From: Flavobacteriaceae bacterium F08102
Lineage (GTDB): Bacteria > Bacteroidota > Bacteroidia > Flavobacteriales > Flavobacteriaceae
Reading direction: 5' to 3'
Assembly: GCA_023015935.1 (NCBI GenBank)
Contig: JALKAY010000002.1
Span: forward strand, 434,001-498,000
DNA length: 64,000 nt
Below the pieces are notes generated by a model. It was not told where the DNA came from, made no database searches, and saw only the letters and a list, made by a program, of their open reading frames with translations. The position numbers were made by a program, and so were the translations under genes. This document shows, piece after piece, positions 9,080 to 17,421 of this stretch; position 1 is the stretch's first letter, and every line of letters begins with the position of its first letter.

Positions 9080-9985
9080 CTATAAGCCTAAGAAAGCATC
9101 TTTAAGTTCTAATTTAGTTGCGCCTACTAAATTCCCTTCAATAAAAACTTTTACGGTATAAAAACCTTTTTCAAATTTTTGAGGAATTCGTTCTACAAAC
9201 ATGGTTACATCCATCGCGGCATTTTTATATGGCGCAATAGTTTCTTCTGTATACCCTTGTTCAGTACCATTGGCTAAAGTGAATTTTCCTTTTTCACTGA
9301 GGATAGCACCTTTGGGGTTTTGTATAACAATATAGGCTTTTTTATCACCAGGAACGGCAATCTCATTTTCTTCAATTCTAAATTGAACACTAATAGCTTC
9401 TGCTTTTTGCGATTTATTTGTTGGTGTATATTTACCATTACTTCTCAATCGCATAGCTGTTGCGGTAACTGAACTAACCCGTAACGCTCCTCCAATTTCC
9501 ACTTTTTTACTTAGATCTGAATTTTGAGCGGCTAAGGTATCATTAAAGGCAAGTTGGTTAATATATTCTCCCGTAATACTGTCCTTTTCTACTTCTAGCA
9601 AATTATTGACAATGGTCAAGGAATCGTTCATGAAAAATAAACGCTCATTAGTCGCTTCTAACTCAGCAATTTTTTTTCGGTATCGTCTGATTAATGACCA
9701 ATTGGCACTTTTTAGATTTTTAATAGAATCTTTGAATGCGACAATTTTATCACGTTCTATGGATAATTCTTCTGAGAGGGAATTGTTTTTTGCAATGGCT
9801 GCATCATATTTTTCTTCCATTGAGGTTAAGTTCCCCAGAATTTGTTCTTTTTCTTGTTTTAAAAACTCTTCTGAAGCCTTGAATTTACTGTTGTTTTGGT
9901 ATGTGTAAACTCCTAATGCTACGAGGAGCGCAATTAAGACTCCAATGATAATTTTCTTGTTTGAAGATGATTTTTGTTCTTCCAT
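9080..9985 (-). CDS. membrane-anchored coiled-coil protein, uncharacterised
   Basis: A 301-residue protein with a short charged N terminus, one transmembrane helix at about 11-29 (IIIGVLIALLVALGVYTYQ), a long coiled coil at about 35-150 (many E/K/L repeats such as YRKKIAELEATNERL), and a C-terminal globular beta domain from about 165 (VSSVTATAMRLRSNGKYTPT to LELKDAFLGL). The topology suggests a cytoplasmic N terminus with the coil and domain in the periplasm. I recognise it as a conserved flavobacterial protein but no function is known to me. It has its own terminator and is not obviously in an operon. Confidence 0.75.
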   Translation of the reverse strand: MEEQKSSSNKKIIIGVLIALLVALGVYTYQNNSKFKASEEFLKQEKEQILGNLTSMEEKYDAAIAKNNSLSEELSIERDKIVAFKDSIKNLKSANWSLIRRYRKKIAELEATNERLFFMNDSLTIVNNLLEVEKDSITGEYINQLAFNDTLAAQNSDLSKKVEIGGALRVSSVTATAMRLRSNGKYTPTNKSQKAEAISVQFRIEENEIAVPGDKKAYIVIQNPKGAILSEKGKFTLANGTEQGYTEETIAPYKNAAMDVTMFVERIPQKFEKGFYTVKVFIEGNLVGATKLELKDAFLGL

Positions 9986-10061
9986 AATCTAATCGATTTA
10001 ATTTAGAGTTTTGTATAGATACTATTGCATAAACGTAAATATCGCATTTTATTGTATAAAA

Positions 10062-10619
10062 TTAATATTTTTTACAATAATAAATAAAGGCCGGTGGTAC
10101 ATTTCTAACTTCAAAATTGAGCGTTACTTTAGGATAAATTTTCTTAAGCTTTTTGTGATAACTCAAACTGTATTGATATTGAATAAAAGTTCCTTCCTTC
10201 TTTAAAATATCAAAGCTCTCTGATAAAATTTTTTGTGAAATTTGATTGGGGATATTGGTTAGTGGAAGGCTTGATACAATACAATCAACCTCTTTAATAT
10301 CGTGCTGTTGACAAATTTGTTTTATGTGTTCACAAGATTCTTGATAAACAAACAGCCGATCATCTTTAATGGTCTTTAGGTGTTTATAGAATTCTTCATT
10401 AATTTCAAAACACAATAATATGGCGTCCTTATTTAGTTTTTTTAAGAGTTTCCGCGTAAAAATACCATTACCGGCACCGTATTCTACAATTACATTTGCT
10501 TGTTTAAAATCAATCGACTTGAGCATTTTTGTTGCTAAATACTTAGAGCTTGGAGTGATAGTTCCACTTGTCTTTATATTTTTTATCGCTTCTTTAAAAA
10601 ATACTCTCTTTTTTTCCAA
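10062..10619 (-). CDS. class I SAM-dependent methyltransferase (PmtA-like)
   Basis: A 185-residue Rossmann methyltransferase. Motif I is VEYGAGNGIFTRKLL (near 45-59), the acidic end of strand 2 is CFEINEEF, and SSLPLTNIP is motif IV. The N-terminal SGTITPSSKYLATKM is the motif seen in small bacterial phosphatidylethanolamine/phospholipid N-methyltransferase-like enzymes and distant rRNA adenine dimethylase relatives. Substrate is therefore likely a lipid or small molecule at the membrane, but this is inference. It is divergent from comF, with 30 bases between the start codons. Confidence 0.75.
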   Translation of the reverse strand: MEKKRVFFKEAIKNIKTSGTITPSSKYLATKMLKSIDFKQANVIVEYGAGNGIFTRKLLKKLNKDAILLCFEINEEFYKHLKTIKDDRLFVYQESCEHIKQICQQHDIKEVDCIVSSLPLTNIPNQISQKILSESFDILKKEGTFIQYQYSLSYHKKLKKIYPKVTLNFEVRNVPPAFIYYCKKY

Positions 10620-10649
10620 TGTTATTCTTTTTGGTTAATTTAGTCAAAG

Positions 10650-11333
10650 ATGCGATTTTTTAAAGATATATTCCGCTTATTTTTTCCGAATATTTGCGTC
10701 AATTGTGCAAATGTGTTGATTGATAATGAACGGTCTTTATGTCTTCACTGCTTGTCAGACTTGCCATACACGCACTTTATCGCATATCCTGATAATCCCG
10801 TTGAAAAAACATTTTATGGCAGAATTCCGCTTGAATTTGGGGCGTCATTATTGTATTATCATCAGAAAGGTTCTTCGCAAAAATTGATTTATGCACTTAA
10901 ATATAAAGGAATTCAAGAAATAGGAGCCCTGTTGGCTGAACAGGTGTTAATAGCATTAAATTCAACAAATCGATTTCCGCCAATCGATGTAATTATTCCC
11001 GTACCATTACATCCAACGAAATTAAAGAGTAGGGGATATAATCAACTTACGACTTTTGGTTTGCGCTTAGCTAAGGGATTAAATTGCCGGTATGATCCAA
11101 CTGTTATTAAACGAACATCTATTACTGAAACCCAGACTAAGAAAAAACGAATTGAACGATTTAAAAACGTCAAGGAACGGTTTGTAGGAGAAACAGAGCG
11201 GTTAGAAAACAGTGAACATGTATTGTTGATTGATGATGTAATTACGACTGGAGCCACTCTCGAGGCATGTGCTTTGTGCCTCTTAAAATCACAAGTGAAA
11301 ATTAGCGTTATAACGATGGCCTTTACAGAATGA
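10650..11333 (+). CDS. comF: ComF family phosphoribosyltransferase-like protein
   Basis: A 227-residue protein with the ComF layout: an N-terminal zinc-ribbon-like segment with paired cysteines (FPNICVNCANVL and SLCLHCLSDLP), a middle section VDVIIPVPLHPTKLKSRGYNQ, and a C-terminal type I phosphoribosyltransferase motif VLLIDDVITTGATLEAC. ComF is needed for uptake or processing of transforming DNA in naturally competent bacteria and is a cytoplasmic partner of the DNA-import machinery. Length and motif order are normal. Confidence 0.92.
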   Translation: MRFFKDIFRLFFPNICVNCANVLIDNERSLCLHCLSDLPYTHFIAYPDNPVEKTFYGRIPLEFGASLLYYHQKGSSQKLIYALKYKGIQEIGALLAEQVLIALNSTNRFPPIDVIIPVPLHPTKLKSRGYNQLTTFGLRLAKGLNCRYDPTVIKRTSITETQTKKKRIERFKNVKERFVGETERLENSEHVLLIDDVITTGATLEACALCLLKSQVKISVITMAFTE

Positions 11334-11388
11334 GAGTGGTATTAGATTGACTGCAAAAATTGTTGTTAATTTGCAATAAATACGAAAT

Positions 11389-12978
11389 ATGGACAAGAGG
11401 ATTTTACCGTATATCATCTGGGGTTTTTCACTTCTTTTACTCATAGAATGCGCGAAAAAAGGGCGACCTACTGGAGGGCCTAAAGATGAAGATGCACCGA
11501 TAATGGTGATGGCAAAACCACCCCATTATACAGTGAATTTTTCGAAAAGTGAAATTAAAATTTATTTTGATGAGTTTATAAAATTGGATAAGGTAACAGA
11601 GCAGCTAATTGTTTCGCCACCATTAAAGTACCAGCCAATTATTAAACCTATAGGAACCGCTAGTAAGTTTATTTCTATAAAATTATTAGATACCTTAAAG
11701 CCAAATACAACTTACAGTTTTAATTTTGGAGAGAGTGTGGTTGATAATAACGAGAAAAATGTGCTTCATAATTTTAAGTATGTTTTTTCAACGGGGCCTA
11801 TTATTGATTCATTAAAAATTAAAGGGACAGTTAGTGATGGATATGAAAAGATTACAGAACCGTATACGACCATTATGTTATATGAGGTTAATGAGACTTA
11901 TTCAGATTCGATAATCTATAAACAAAAACCGTTGTATGCAGGAAGTACTTTAGATTCAACAGTCTGGGAAATATCAAATATCAAAGCAGGAAAATATGCC
12001 TTGGTTGCGTTAAAGGATCGATATAAAAACTACATGTATGAACCCCGTGTTGATAAAATAGGTTTTTATAAAGAGTTTATTGATATTCCCGGAGATACTG
12101 TTTTTAATCTTACCTTATTTAAGGAGGAGGGACCATTCCGAATAAGAAGACCATTTGAAGTTTCAAAAGGCCATGCGCAGATTGGTTATGAGGGAGATCC
12201 AAAAGAGTTGGTTATTGATGTTTTAAATAAATCACCGAACTTTAAGGCAGTATACGATAAAGAAGAAGGAAAAGACAGTTTGAATTATTGGTATAAAGGC
12301 ATTCGAGATTCTATTGTTTTTAAATTTCAACAAGGTAATTTTGTTGATACCGTCAAGCTTTCCCTTCGTACAAAAAAAGTGGATACACTTGCTGTTTTTT
12401 CAAGAAATGGAAATGTGTTACATCCGTCAGACACGTTGATATTTCATAGCTCCATTCCAATATCAAAGGTTGATTCGACAAAATTGCTGATTCGGGATAA
12501 AGATTCAGTGTTGGTGGACTTTTCGGTTGAATTAAACAAAAGGAGAATTGCTGTTAATTTTAACAGAAAAGAAAGTAATGCATACCATATTATGGCTTTA
12601 CCAGGGACATTTACAGATTTTTTTGGAGCGGTAAATGATACGATAAATTTGATGTATACGACAAAAGAAAAGCGGGATTATGGTCAGTTAGAAGTAACCA
12701 TTTCAGGAAAGGATTCTATTCCGTTAATTGTGCAACTTTTAAATAGTAAAGAAGTTGTAGTGCGCACGGCGTATGCAAATGAATCGCGTAGGGTTGACTT
12801 TTTAGATGTGTTGCCAGATACGTATTCATTGAGGGTTATTATGGATGAAAACAACAATAAACGTTGGGATACGGGAAGTTATTTAGGAAAGCGAAATCCA
12901 GAAAAAGTGATGTATTTTTCTGTGGAAAACCCCGTAAAAGCAAATTGGATAGTTAAACAACCAATAGGGCTAGAATAA
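11389..12978 (+). CDS. Ig-like (Big_5) domain lipoprotein
   Basis: A 529-residue exported lipoprotein. The signal peptide ends in a lipobox (LLLIECAKKG), and the mature start CAKKGRPTGGPKDEDAP is a conserved Bacteroidota signature. An Ig-like Big_5 domain follows at about 40-135 (VNFSKSEIKIYFDEFIKL ... YSFNFGESVVDNNE), and further beta-rich sections run to the end with a conserved MDENNNKRWDTGSYL near 485. It is predicted to sit on the inner face of the outer membrane or on the cell surface. I know no precise function. The next gene (mrp) has its own -7 element, so it is likely a separate unit. Confidence 0.8.
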   Translation: MDKRILPYIIWGFSLLLLIECAKKGRPTGGPKDEDAPIMVMAKPPHYTVNFSKSEIKIYFDEFIKLDKVTEQLIVSPPLKYQPIIKPIGTASKFISIKLLDTLKPNTTYSFNFGESVVDNNEKNVLHNFKYVFSTGPIIDSLKIKGTVSDGYEKITEPYTTIMLYEVNETYSDSIIYKQKPLYAGSTLDSTVWEISNIKAGKYALVALKDRYKNYMYEPRVDKIGFYKEFIDIPGDTVFNLTLFKEEGPFRIRRPFEVSKGHAQIGYEGDPKELVIDVLNKSPNFKAVYDKEEGKDSLNYWYKGIRDSIVFKFQQGNFVDTVKLSLRTKKVDTLAVFSRNGNVLHPSDTLIFHSSIPISKVDSTKLLIRDKDSVLVDFSVELNKRRIAVNFNRKESNAYHIMALPGTFTDFFGAVNDTINLMYTTKEKRDYGQLEVTISGKDSIPLIVQLLNSKEVVVRTAYANESRRVDFLDVLPDTYSLRVIMDENNNKRWDTGSYLGKRNPEKVMYFSVENPVKANWIVKQPIGLE

Positions 12979-12993
12979 TCATAGAAAACACCT

Positions 12994-13001
12994 TATCTTT
13001 G
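12994..13001 (+). promoter_or_regulatory. Bacteroidota -7 promoter element before mrp
   Basis: TATCTTTG is an exact TAnnTTTG match, 25 bases before the mrp ATG. No clear -33 TTG is seen at standard spacing. Confidence 0.6.
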
Positions 13002-13026
13002 TATTACTAAAATGAAAATGTAAGGG

Positions 13027-14157
13027 ATGAAACTTCAAAAAAAAGATATATTAAATGCCTTAGCGACGATTACTGCACCTGGTGAAGGAAAATCATTAAT
13101 TGAGGCAAATCGAATTAGCAATGTTGTAACGTTTGGTTATGAGGTGATTGTAGACGTTAAGATTTTAAATCCGTCATTACAAGCCAAAAAGAAAATCGAA
13201 CAAGAAATAGTTGCCGTAATTAAAGAATTGGTTCATCCAAAAGCTTTAGTAAAAGTCAATGTCACTGTAGAAGTTCCTGAAAAACCAACATCTTTAATTC
13301 GTGGAAAAAAGATAGAAGGAATTAAGCAGATTATTGCCATAGCGTCAGGTAAAGGTGGTGTGGGGAAATCTACCATTACGGCTAATTTGGCCATTACTTT
13401 GTCAAAAATGGGATTTAAAGTAGGGGTGTTAGACGCTGATGTTTATGGGCCGTCTATGCCAATTATGTTTGATGTTGCAGAGGCTAAGCCAATAGCCGTT
13501 ACAGTGAATGGGAAATCAAAAATGAAACCTGTAGAGAGTTATGGAATTAAACTGTTGTCTTTAGGTTTTTTTACCCAACCCAATCAGGCGGTTATTTGGA
13601 GAGGGCCGATGGCTTCAAAGGCATTAAACCAACTTATTTTTGATGCTGATTGGGGCGAATTAGATTTTATGTTAGTAGACTTACCTCCTGGAACAGGAGA
13701 TATTCATTTGTCTATGGTGCAAGCAATACCAATTACTGGGGCAGTTATTGTAAGTACTCCACAACGAATTGCCTTAGCAGATGCTAAAAAAGGAGTAGCC
13801 ATGTTTCAGCAAGACAGTATTAAGGTACCCGTTTTAGGAATCATTGAAAACATGAGCTATTTTAGTCCAGCAGAATTACCAGATCACAAATATTATATTT
13901 TTGGTGAAAAAGGGGCGCAGTATTTGGCGGAAGACTTGAATACAGAATTTTTAGGTGAGATACCTATCGTTCAAAGTATTCGAGAAGCATCAGATGCAGG
14001 GCATCCAGTAGCCCTACAAGAAGGAACGATTTTAGAAGATGCCTTTATCAATGTGACCAAAAACATGGTACAGTCGTTGGTAAAACGCAATGAAGAATTA
14101 CCTCCTTCAGAAGTCGTGAAAATCACAACAATGGCGGGTTGTAGTGCAATAAAATAA
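13027..14157 (+). CDS. mrp: Mrp/NBP35 (ApbC) iron-sulfur cluster carrier ATPase
   Basis: A 376-residue P-loop ATPase that binds and transfers 4Fe-4S clusters. It has an N-terminal MIP18/DUF59 domain at about 1-85, the deviant Walker A GKGGVGKST at 108-116, GVLDADVYGPSMP (switch I) and MLVDLPPGTGD (Walker B). The Cys pair that binds the cluster in many Mrp proteins is not clearly present: I see a lone Cys in TMAGCSAIK near the C terminus. It leads the iron-sulfur group and is followed by a NifU-type scaffold. Its own -7 element lies 25 bases upstream. Confidence 0.94.
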   Translation: MKLQKKDILNALATITAPGEGKSLIEANRISNVVTFGYEVIVDVKILNPSLQAKKKIEQEIVAVIKELVHPKALVKVNVTVEVPEKPTSLIRGKKIEGIKQIIAIASGKGGVGKSTITANLAITLSKMGFKVGVLDADVYGPSMPIMFDVAEAKPIAVTVNGKSKMKPVESYGIKLLSLGFFTQPNQAVIWRGPMASKALNQLIFDADWGELDFMLVDLPPGTGDIHLSMVQAIPITGAVIVSTPQRIALADAKKGVAMFQQDSIKVPVLGIIENMSYFSPAELPDHKYYIFGEKGAQYLAEDLNTEFLGEIPIVQSIREASDAGHPVALQEGTILEDAFINVTKNMVQSLVKRNEELPPSEVVKITTMAGCSAIK

Positions 14158-14266
14158 TAAAATAATGCCTAAGCTTATGCACGTTTGGCAGCATAAAATA
14201 ATAAAACTAGTAGTGAGCGACTAAGTGTTATCACACAAACAGAACTTAGAACTAAAGGTAAATCGT

Positions 14267-14503
14267 ATGAAAGCAAGTGAATTAATAGAAAACGTTGAAA
14301 GGGCCTTGACCGAGATAAGACCTTTTTTAGAGGCCGACGGAGGGAATATTTCTCTGGTTTCAGTAAACAATGATGTCGTTAAAGTTCAGTTAGAAGGTGC
14401 ATGTATCAGTTGTTCTGTCAATCAAATGACGTTGAAAAACGGAGTAGAAGCCACTATTAAAAAATACGCACCTCAAATTCAAGAGGTCATTAGCGTTGTT
14501 TAA
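14267..14503 (+). CDS. NifU-like C-terminal domain iron-sulfur scaffold
   Basis: A 78-residue NifU C-terminal domain protein with LTEIRPFLEADGGNISLV at the N terminus and the cluster-binding CxxC in EGACISCSVNQMTLKNGVE. Such proteins hold a 4Fe-4S cluster and hand it to apo-proteins. I start at ATG 14267 (MKASELIENVERAL); an in-frame GTG at 14225 would add 14 residues with no family support. It follows mrp and precedes ferredoxin reductase and ferredoxin, so the group probably supplies clusters and electrons. Confidence 0.92.
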   Translation: MKASELIENVERALTEIRPFLEADGGNISLVSVNNDVVKVQLEGACISCSVNQMTLKNGVEATIKKYAPQIQEVISVV

Positions 14504-14523
14504 TCTCTTTTCTAAATACATTC

Positions 14524-15579
14524 ATGATACATACTGATATTATAATAATTGGAGCCGGACCAACAGGACTTTTTGCTGTTTTTGAAGCCGGATTATTAAA
14601 GTTAAAGTGCCACTTGATAGATGCATTACCTGCCCCTGGAGGCCAATGTGCTGAAATATATCCCAAAAAACCCATTTATGATATTCCCGCTTATCCAGAA
14701 GTCTTGGCCGGAGATTTAGTAGATAATTTAATGAAGCAAATTGCTCCATTTGAACCAGGATTTACATTAGGAGAACGGGCAGAAACAATTGATAAACAAG
14801 AGGATGGTACTTTTGTAGTAACGACCAACAAAGGCACCAAACACCATGCACCTATCGTTGCCATTGCAGGAGGTTTAGGAAGTTTTGAGCCGAGAAAACC
14901 GCCCATTGATAATTTAGAAGCTTACGAAGATAATGGAGTTGCATACATGATAAAGGACCCTGAAATTTATCGCGATAAACGCGTAGTTATTGCTGGTGGT
15001 GGGGATTCTGCGTTAGATTGGTCTATTTTCTTAACCGATGTCGCCTCCGAGGTTACGTTAGTCCATCGAAGAAATGAATTTAGAGGGGCTTTAGATTCTG
15101 TTGATAAAGTACAGGAATTAAAAGATGCAGGGAAAATTAGACTCATTACGCCCGCTGAAGTAACAGGTATAATTGGTGATGGTCAAGTTGAAGGTGTTGT
15201 AATAAGTAAAAAAGATGAAGAAGACATCGTACTTGAAACAGATTATTTTATTCCTTTGTTCGGACTTTCGCCAAAATTAGGCCCCATCGCGAATTGGGGA
15301 TTAGAGATCGAGAAAAATGCGATTAAGGTAAATAATGCCTTGGATTACCAAACAAACATACCAGGGATTTATGCAATTGGCGATGTGAATATTTATCCGG
15401 GAAAATTGAAATTGATACTTTGTGGCTTTCACGAAGCGACCCTTATGTGTCAAAGTGCATACCAACGAATTTATCCTAATAAACGATACGTTATGAAATA
15501 TACAACGGTAAGTGGGGTAGATGGATTTGATGGGAGTAAAAAAGAAGCTCCAAAGTCAGTGATAAAAACCATAGACTAA
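14524..15579 (+). CDS. ferredoxin--NADP(+) reductase, thioredoxin-reductase-like type
   Basis: A 351-residue flavoprotein with an FAD dinucleotide fold at the N terminus (IIIIGAGPTGLFAVFEAG), an NAD(P)-binding fold near 148-162 (VVIAGGGDSALDWSIFL) and the C-terminal FAD motif GIYAIGDVNIYPGKLKLI. It lacks the CxxC redox pair of thioredoxin reductase, which is the mark of the YumC-type ferredoxin-NADP reductases. It overlaps the ferredoxin gene by one base (TAATG), strongly suggesting that the two are made together and act as partners in the cytoplasm. Confidence 0.93.
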   Translation: MIHTDIIIIGAGPTGLFAVFEAGLLKLKCHLIDALPAPGGQCAEIYPKKPIYDIPAYPEVLAGDLVDNLMKQIAPFEPGFTLGERAETIDKQEDGTFVVTTNKGTKHHAPIVAIAGGLGSFEPRKPPIDNLEAYEDNGVAYMIKDPEIYRDKRVVIAGGGDSALDWSIFLTDVASEVTLVHRRNEFRGALDSVDKVQELKDAGKIRLITPAEVTGIIGDGQVEGVVISKKDEEDIVLETDYFIPLFGLSPKLGPIANWGLEIEKNAIKVNNALDYQTNIPGIYAIGDVNIYPGKLKLILCGFHEATLMCQSAYQRIYPNKRYVMKYTTVSGVDGFDGSKKEAPKSVIKTID

Positions 15580-15911
15580 TGGCAGCCGATATAAAATTAT
15601 ACATTACAGATAGAGAAGGTGTACGTCATGAAATTGAAGCCCCAACCGATATGGGTATGAATTTGATGGAAGTGATTAGGGCTTTTGAACTTGCGCCAGA
15701 AGGAACCATTGGGATCTGTGGCGGAATGGCCATGTGCGCCTCTTGTCAGTGTTATGTCAATTCAAATCATGAACTTCCTGAGATGGGGTATGATGAAGAA
15801 ATGATGCTTTCAGAAGCATTTAATGTGACAGATCGAAGTAGGTTAGGGTGCCAGATCCAACTTACAGAAGAGATGGAAGGCCTTGATATAACGATTGCAC
15901 CTGAAGTTTAA
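15579..15911 (+). CDS. 2Fe-2S ferredoxin, adrenodoxin type
   Basis: A 110-residue ferredoxin. The cluster ligands are Cys47, Cys53, Cys56 and Cys91, in the C-x5-C-x2-C ... C spacing of adrenodoxin-type ferredoxins (GICGGMAMCASC ... RLGCQI). It accepts electrons from the reductase encoded immediately upstream (one-base overlap TAATG). Likely electron acceptors could include Fe-dependent oxygenases or biosynthetic oxidases, but the sequence does not say which. Confidence 0.95.
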   Translation: MAADIKLYITDREGVRHEIEAPTDMGMNLMEVIRAFELAPEGTIGICGGMAMCASCQCYVNSNHELPEMGYDEEMMLSEAFNVTDRSRLGCQIQLTEEMEGLDITIAPEV

Positions 15912-15950
15912 ATATAACTAATTGATGCTTGTATTTTTTAGGATTGCGGA

Positions 15951-15989
15951 AACTAGAACCTTCCTTGCAATTCCATTACGGTTCTAGTT
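15951..15989. promoter_or_regulatory. perfect inverted repeat upstream of hmgA promoter, candidate operator
   Basis: AACTAGAACC (15951-15960) and GGTTCTAGTT (15980-15989) are perfect reverse complements, 29 bases centre to centre, close to three helical turns. The right arm ends 13 bases before a TAnnTTTG element. The run following on the plus strand is A rather than T, so it is not a terminator of the ferredoxin operon; a dimeric regulator binding site is the simpler reading. Confidence 0.5.
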
Positions 15990-16002
15990 AAAAAAATATG
16001 TG

Positions 16003-16010
16003 TATCTTTG
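16003..16010 (+). promoter_or_regulatory. Bacteroidota -7 promoter element before hmgA
   Basis: TATCTTTG, an exact TAnnTTTG match, 22 bases before a short leader ORF and 144 bases before hmgA. The inverted repeat at 15951-15989 lies immediately upstream. Confidence 0.6.
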
Positions 16011-16032
16011 AGACACAATAACAATACTACGT

Positions 16033-16098
16033 ATGCTTAGGTCTTTTAAAGGATTATTACTACTACTTAAGTTCTTGATTAAAAGAAACCCAGAATGA
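16033..16098 (+). CDS. possible 21-residue leader peptide before hmgA
   Basis: ATG 16033 opens a 21-codon ORF, MLRSFKGLLLLLKFLIKRNPE, ending with TGA at 16096-16098. It lies just after the -7 element and its stop falls inside a hairpin (16094-16131) that precedes hmgA. Five consecutive leucine codons stand out. It may be a regulatory leader or chance; nothing in the sequence proves translation. Confidence 0.3.
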   Translation: MLRSFKGLLLLLKFLIKRNPE

Positions 16099-16131
16099 AG
16101 GTGACCAGACCTTACTACATTCACCTTTATT
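16094..16131 (+). other. hairpin in hmgA leader
   Basis: AATGAAGGTGA (16094-16104) can pair with TCACCTTTATT (16121-16131), an 11-bp stem with one G-T pair and a 16-base loop. It overlaps the stop of the short leader ORF and ends 23 bases before the hmgA ATG, where it could influence readthrough or ribosome access. Confidence 0.35.
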
Positions 16132-16154
16132 GTTAATTTATTAAATTTTTACCC

Positions 16155-17315
16155 ATGCCTAGATATTATAAATTAGGTAAAATTCCTCCTAAAAGACACA
16201 TAATCTTTAAGAATGAGCAGGGAGAGTTTTATTATGAAGAATTATTTGGTACCATTGGGTTTGACGGTATGTCATCCCTATTGTATCATACGCAACGTCC
16301 TACCCAAGTAAAAGAGGTAGTGCGTTCTTATGATGTTGCTCCAAAAATTGCCGTCTCAAAAAACATGAAAGCCATGCGATTAAAAGGCTTTGATGTACCT
16401 CCTACGAAAGATTTTCTAGAAAGTCGAAAAATAATATTGGCTAATTCAGACTGTTATATTGCATTAGCAGCACCACAACATTCTTTACGCGATTATTTTT
16501 ACAAAAATACCGATTCAGATGAAGTCCTATTTATCCATAAAGGAAAGGGGAAGCTAAGATCCTTTTTAGGAAATATTGATTTTGAGTATGGAGATTATAT
16601 CGTGATTCCACGTGGAATGATTTACCAAATAGATTTTGAAACGGAAGACAACCGGTTGTTTATTGTTGAATCAAAACATCCAATATACACTCCAAAGAGA
16701 TACAGAAACTGGTTTGGACAACATTTAGAACACGCTCCGTTTTGTGAGCGAGATATGCATCCACCGAGTGAATTGGAAACCTTTAATCAAAAAGGAGAAT
16801 TTTTAGTGAAGGTTAAAAAGCAAGACACAATCCATGAATTTGTATATGCCGCTCATCCTTTTAGTGTCGTTGGTTGGGATGGATATAACTATCCCTATAA
16901 ATTGTCAATTCACGATTTTGAACCGATAACAGGACGTATTCACCAACCCCCTCCTGTACACCAAACCTTTGAAACAAGTGCTTTTGTGATTTGTTCTTTT
17001 GTGCCAAGGTTGTACGATTATCATCCACAATCAATTCCGGCACCTTACAATCACAGTAATATAGATTCTGATGAAGTCTTATATTATGTAGATGGTGATT
17101 TTATGAGCCGAAATAATATCGGAAAGGGTCAAATTACTTTACATCCAGCAGGCATACCACACGGTCCTCACCCTGGAGCAATGGAGCGAAGTATTGGTCA
17201 AACAAAAACTGAAGAATTGGCGGTAATGGTCGATACTTTTAAGCCCTTAATGGTTACAGAGGAAGCGGTGAAAATTGACACAGGAGATTATCATACCTCT
17301 TGGTTGGATCATTAA
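16155..17315 (+). CDS. hmgA: homogentisate 1,2-dioxygenase
   Basis: A 386-residue cupin dioxygenase that opens the ring of homogentisate to maleylacetoacetate in tyrosine and phenylalanine breakdown. The N-terminal MPRYYKLGKIPPKRHI and internal FGFDGMSSLLYH-like segment (GFDGMSSLLYH) are family hallmarks. The Fe(II) site is visible as His300 and Glu307 in NHSNIDSDEVLYY and His336 in PAGIPHGPHPG. It is followed 106 bases later by hppD, which makes its substrate. Fumarylacetoacetase and the isomerase are not in the window. A -7 element, inverted repeat and short leader ORF lie upstream, suggesting regulated expression. Confidence 0.96.
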   Translation: MPRYYKLGKIPPKRHIIFKNEQGEFYYEELFGTIGFDGMSSLLYHTQRPTQVKEVVRSYDVAPKIAVSKNMKAMRLKGFDVPPTKDFLESRKIILANSDCYIALAAPQHSLRDYFYKNTDSDEVLFIHKGKGKLRSFLGNIDFEYGDYIVIPRGMIYQIDFETEDNRLFIVESKHPIYTPKRYRNWFGQHLEHAPFCERDMHPPSELETFNQKGEFLVKVKKQDTIHEFVYAAHPFSVVGWDGYNYPYKLSIHDFEPITGRIHQPPPVHQTFETSAFVICSFVPRLYDYHPQSIPAPYNHSNIDSDEVLYYVDGDFMSRNNIGKGQITLHPAGIPHGPHPGAMERSIGQTKTEELAVMVDTFKPLMVTEEAVKIDTGDYHTSWLDH

Positions 17316-17421
17316 CCTTCTATCGTAAATAAGATGATTCTCGCTCTTCCAACGGTTGAGCTATAATGTAGATGGGAGTTTTTCCTAAATAAAAAATTTA
17401 AGAACGATTAAAATTAAAGAT

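Noticed and set aside
17317-17421. GCTC...GAGC short inverted repeat between hmgA and hppD as a terminator or operator
   Set aside because: Few pairs and no T tract; similar matches are expected by chance.
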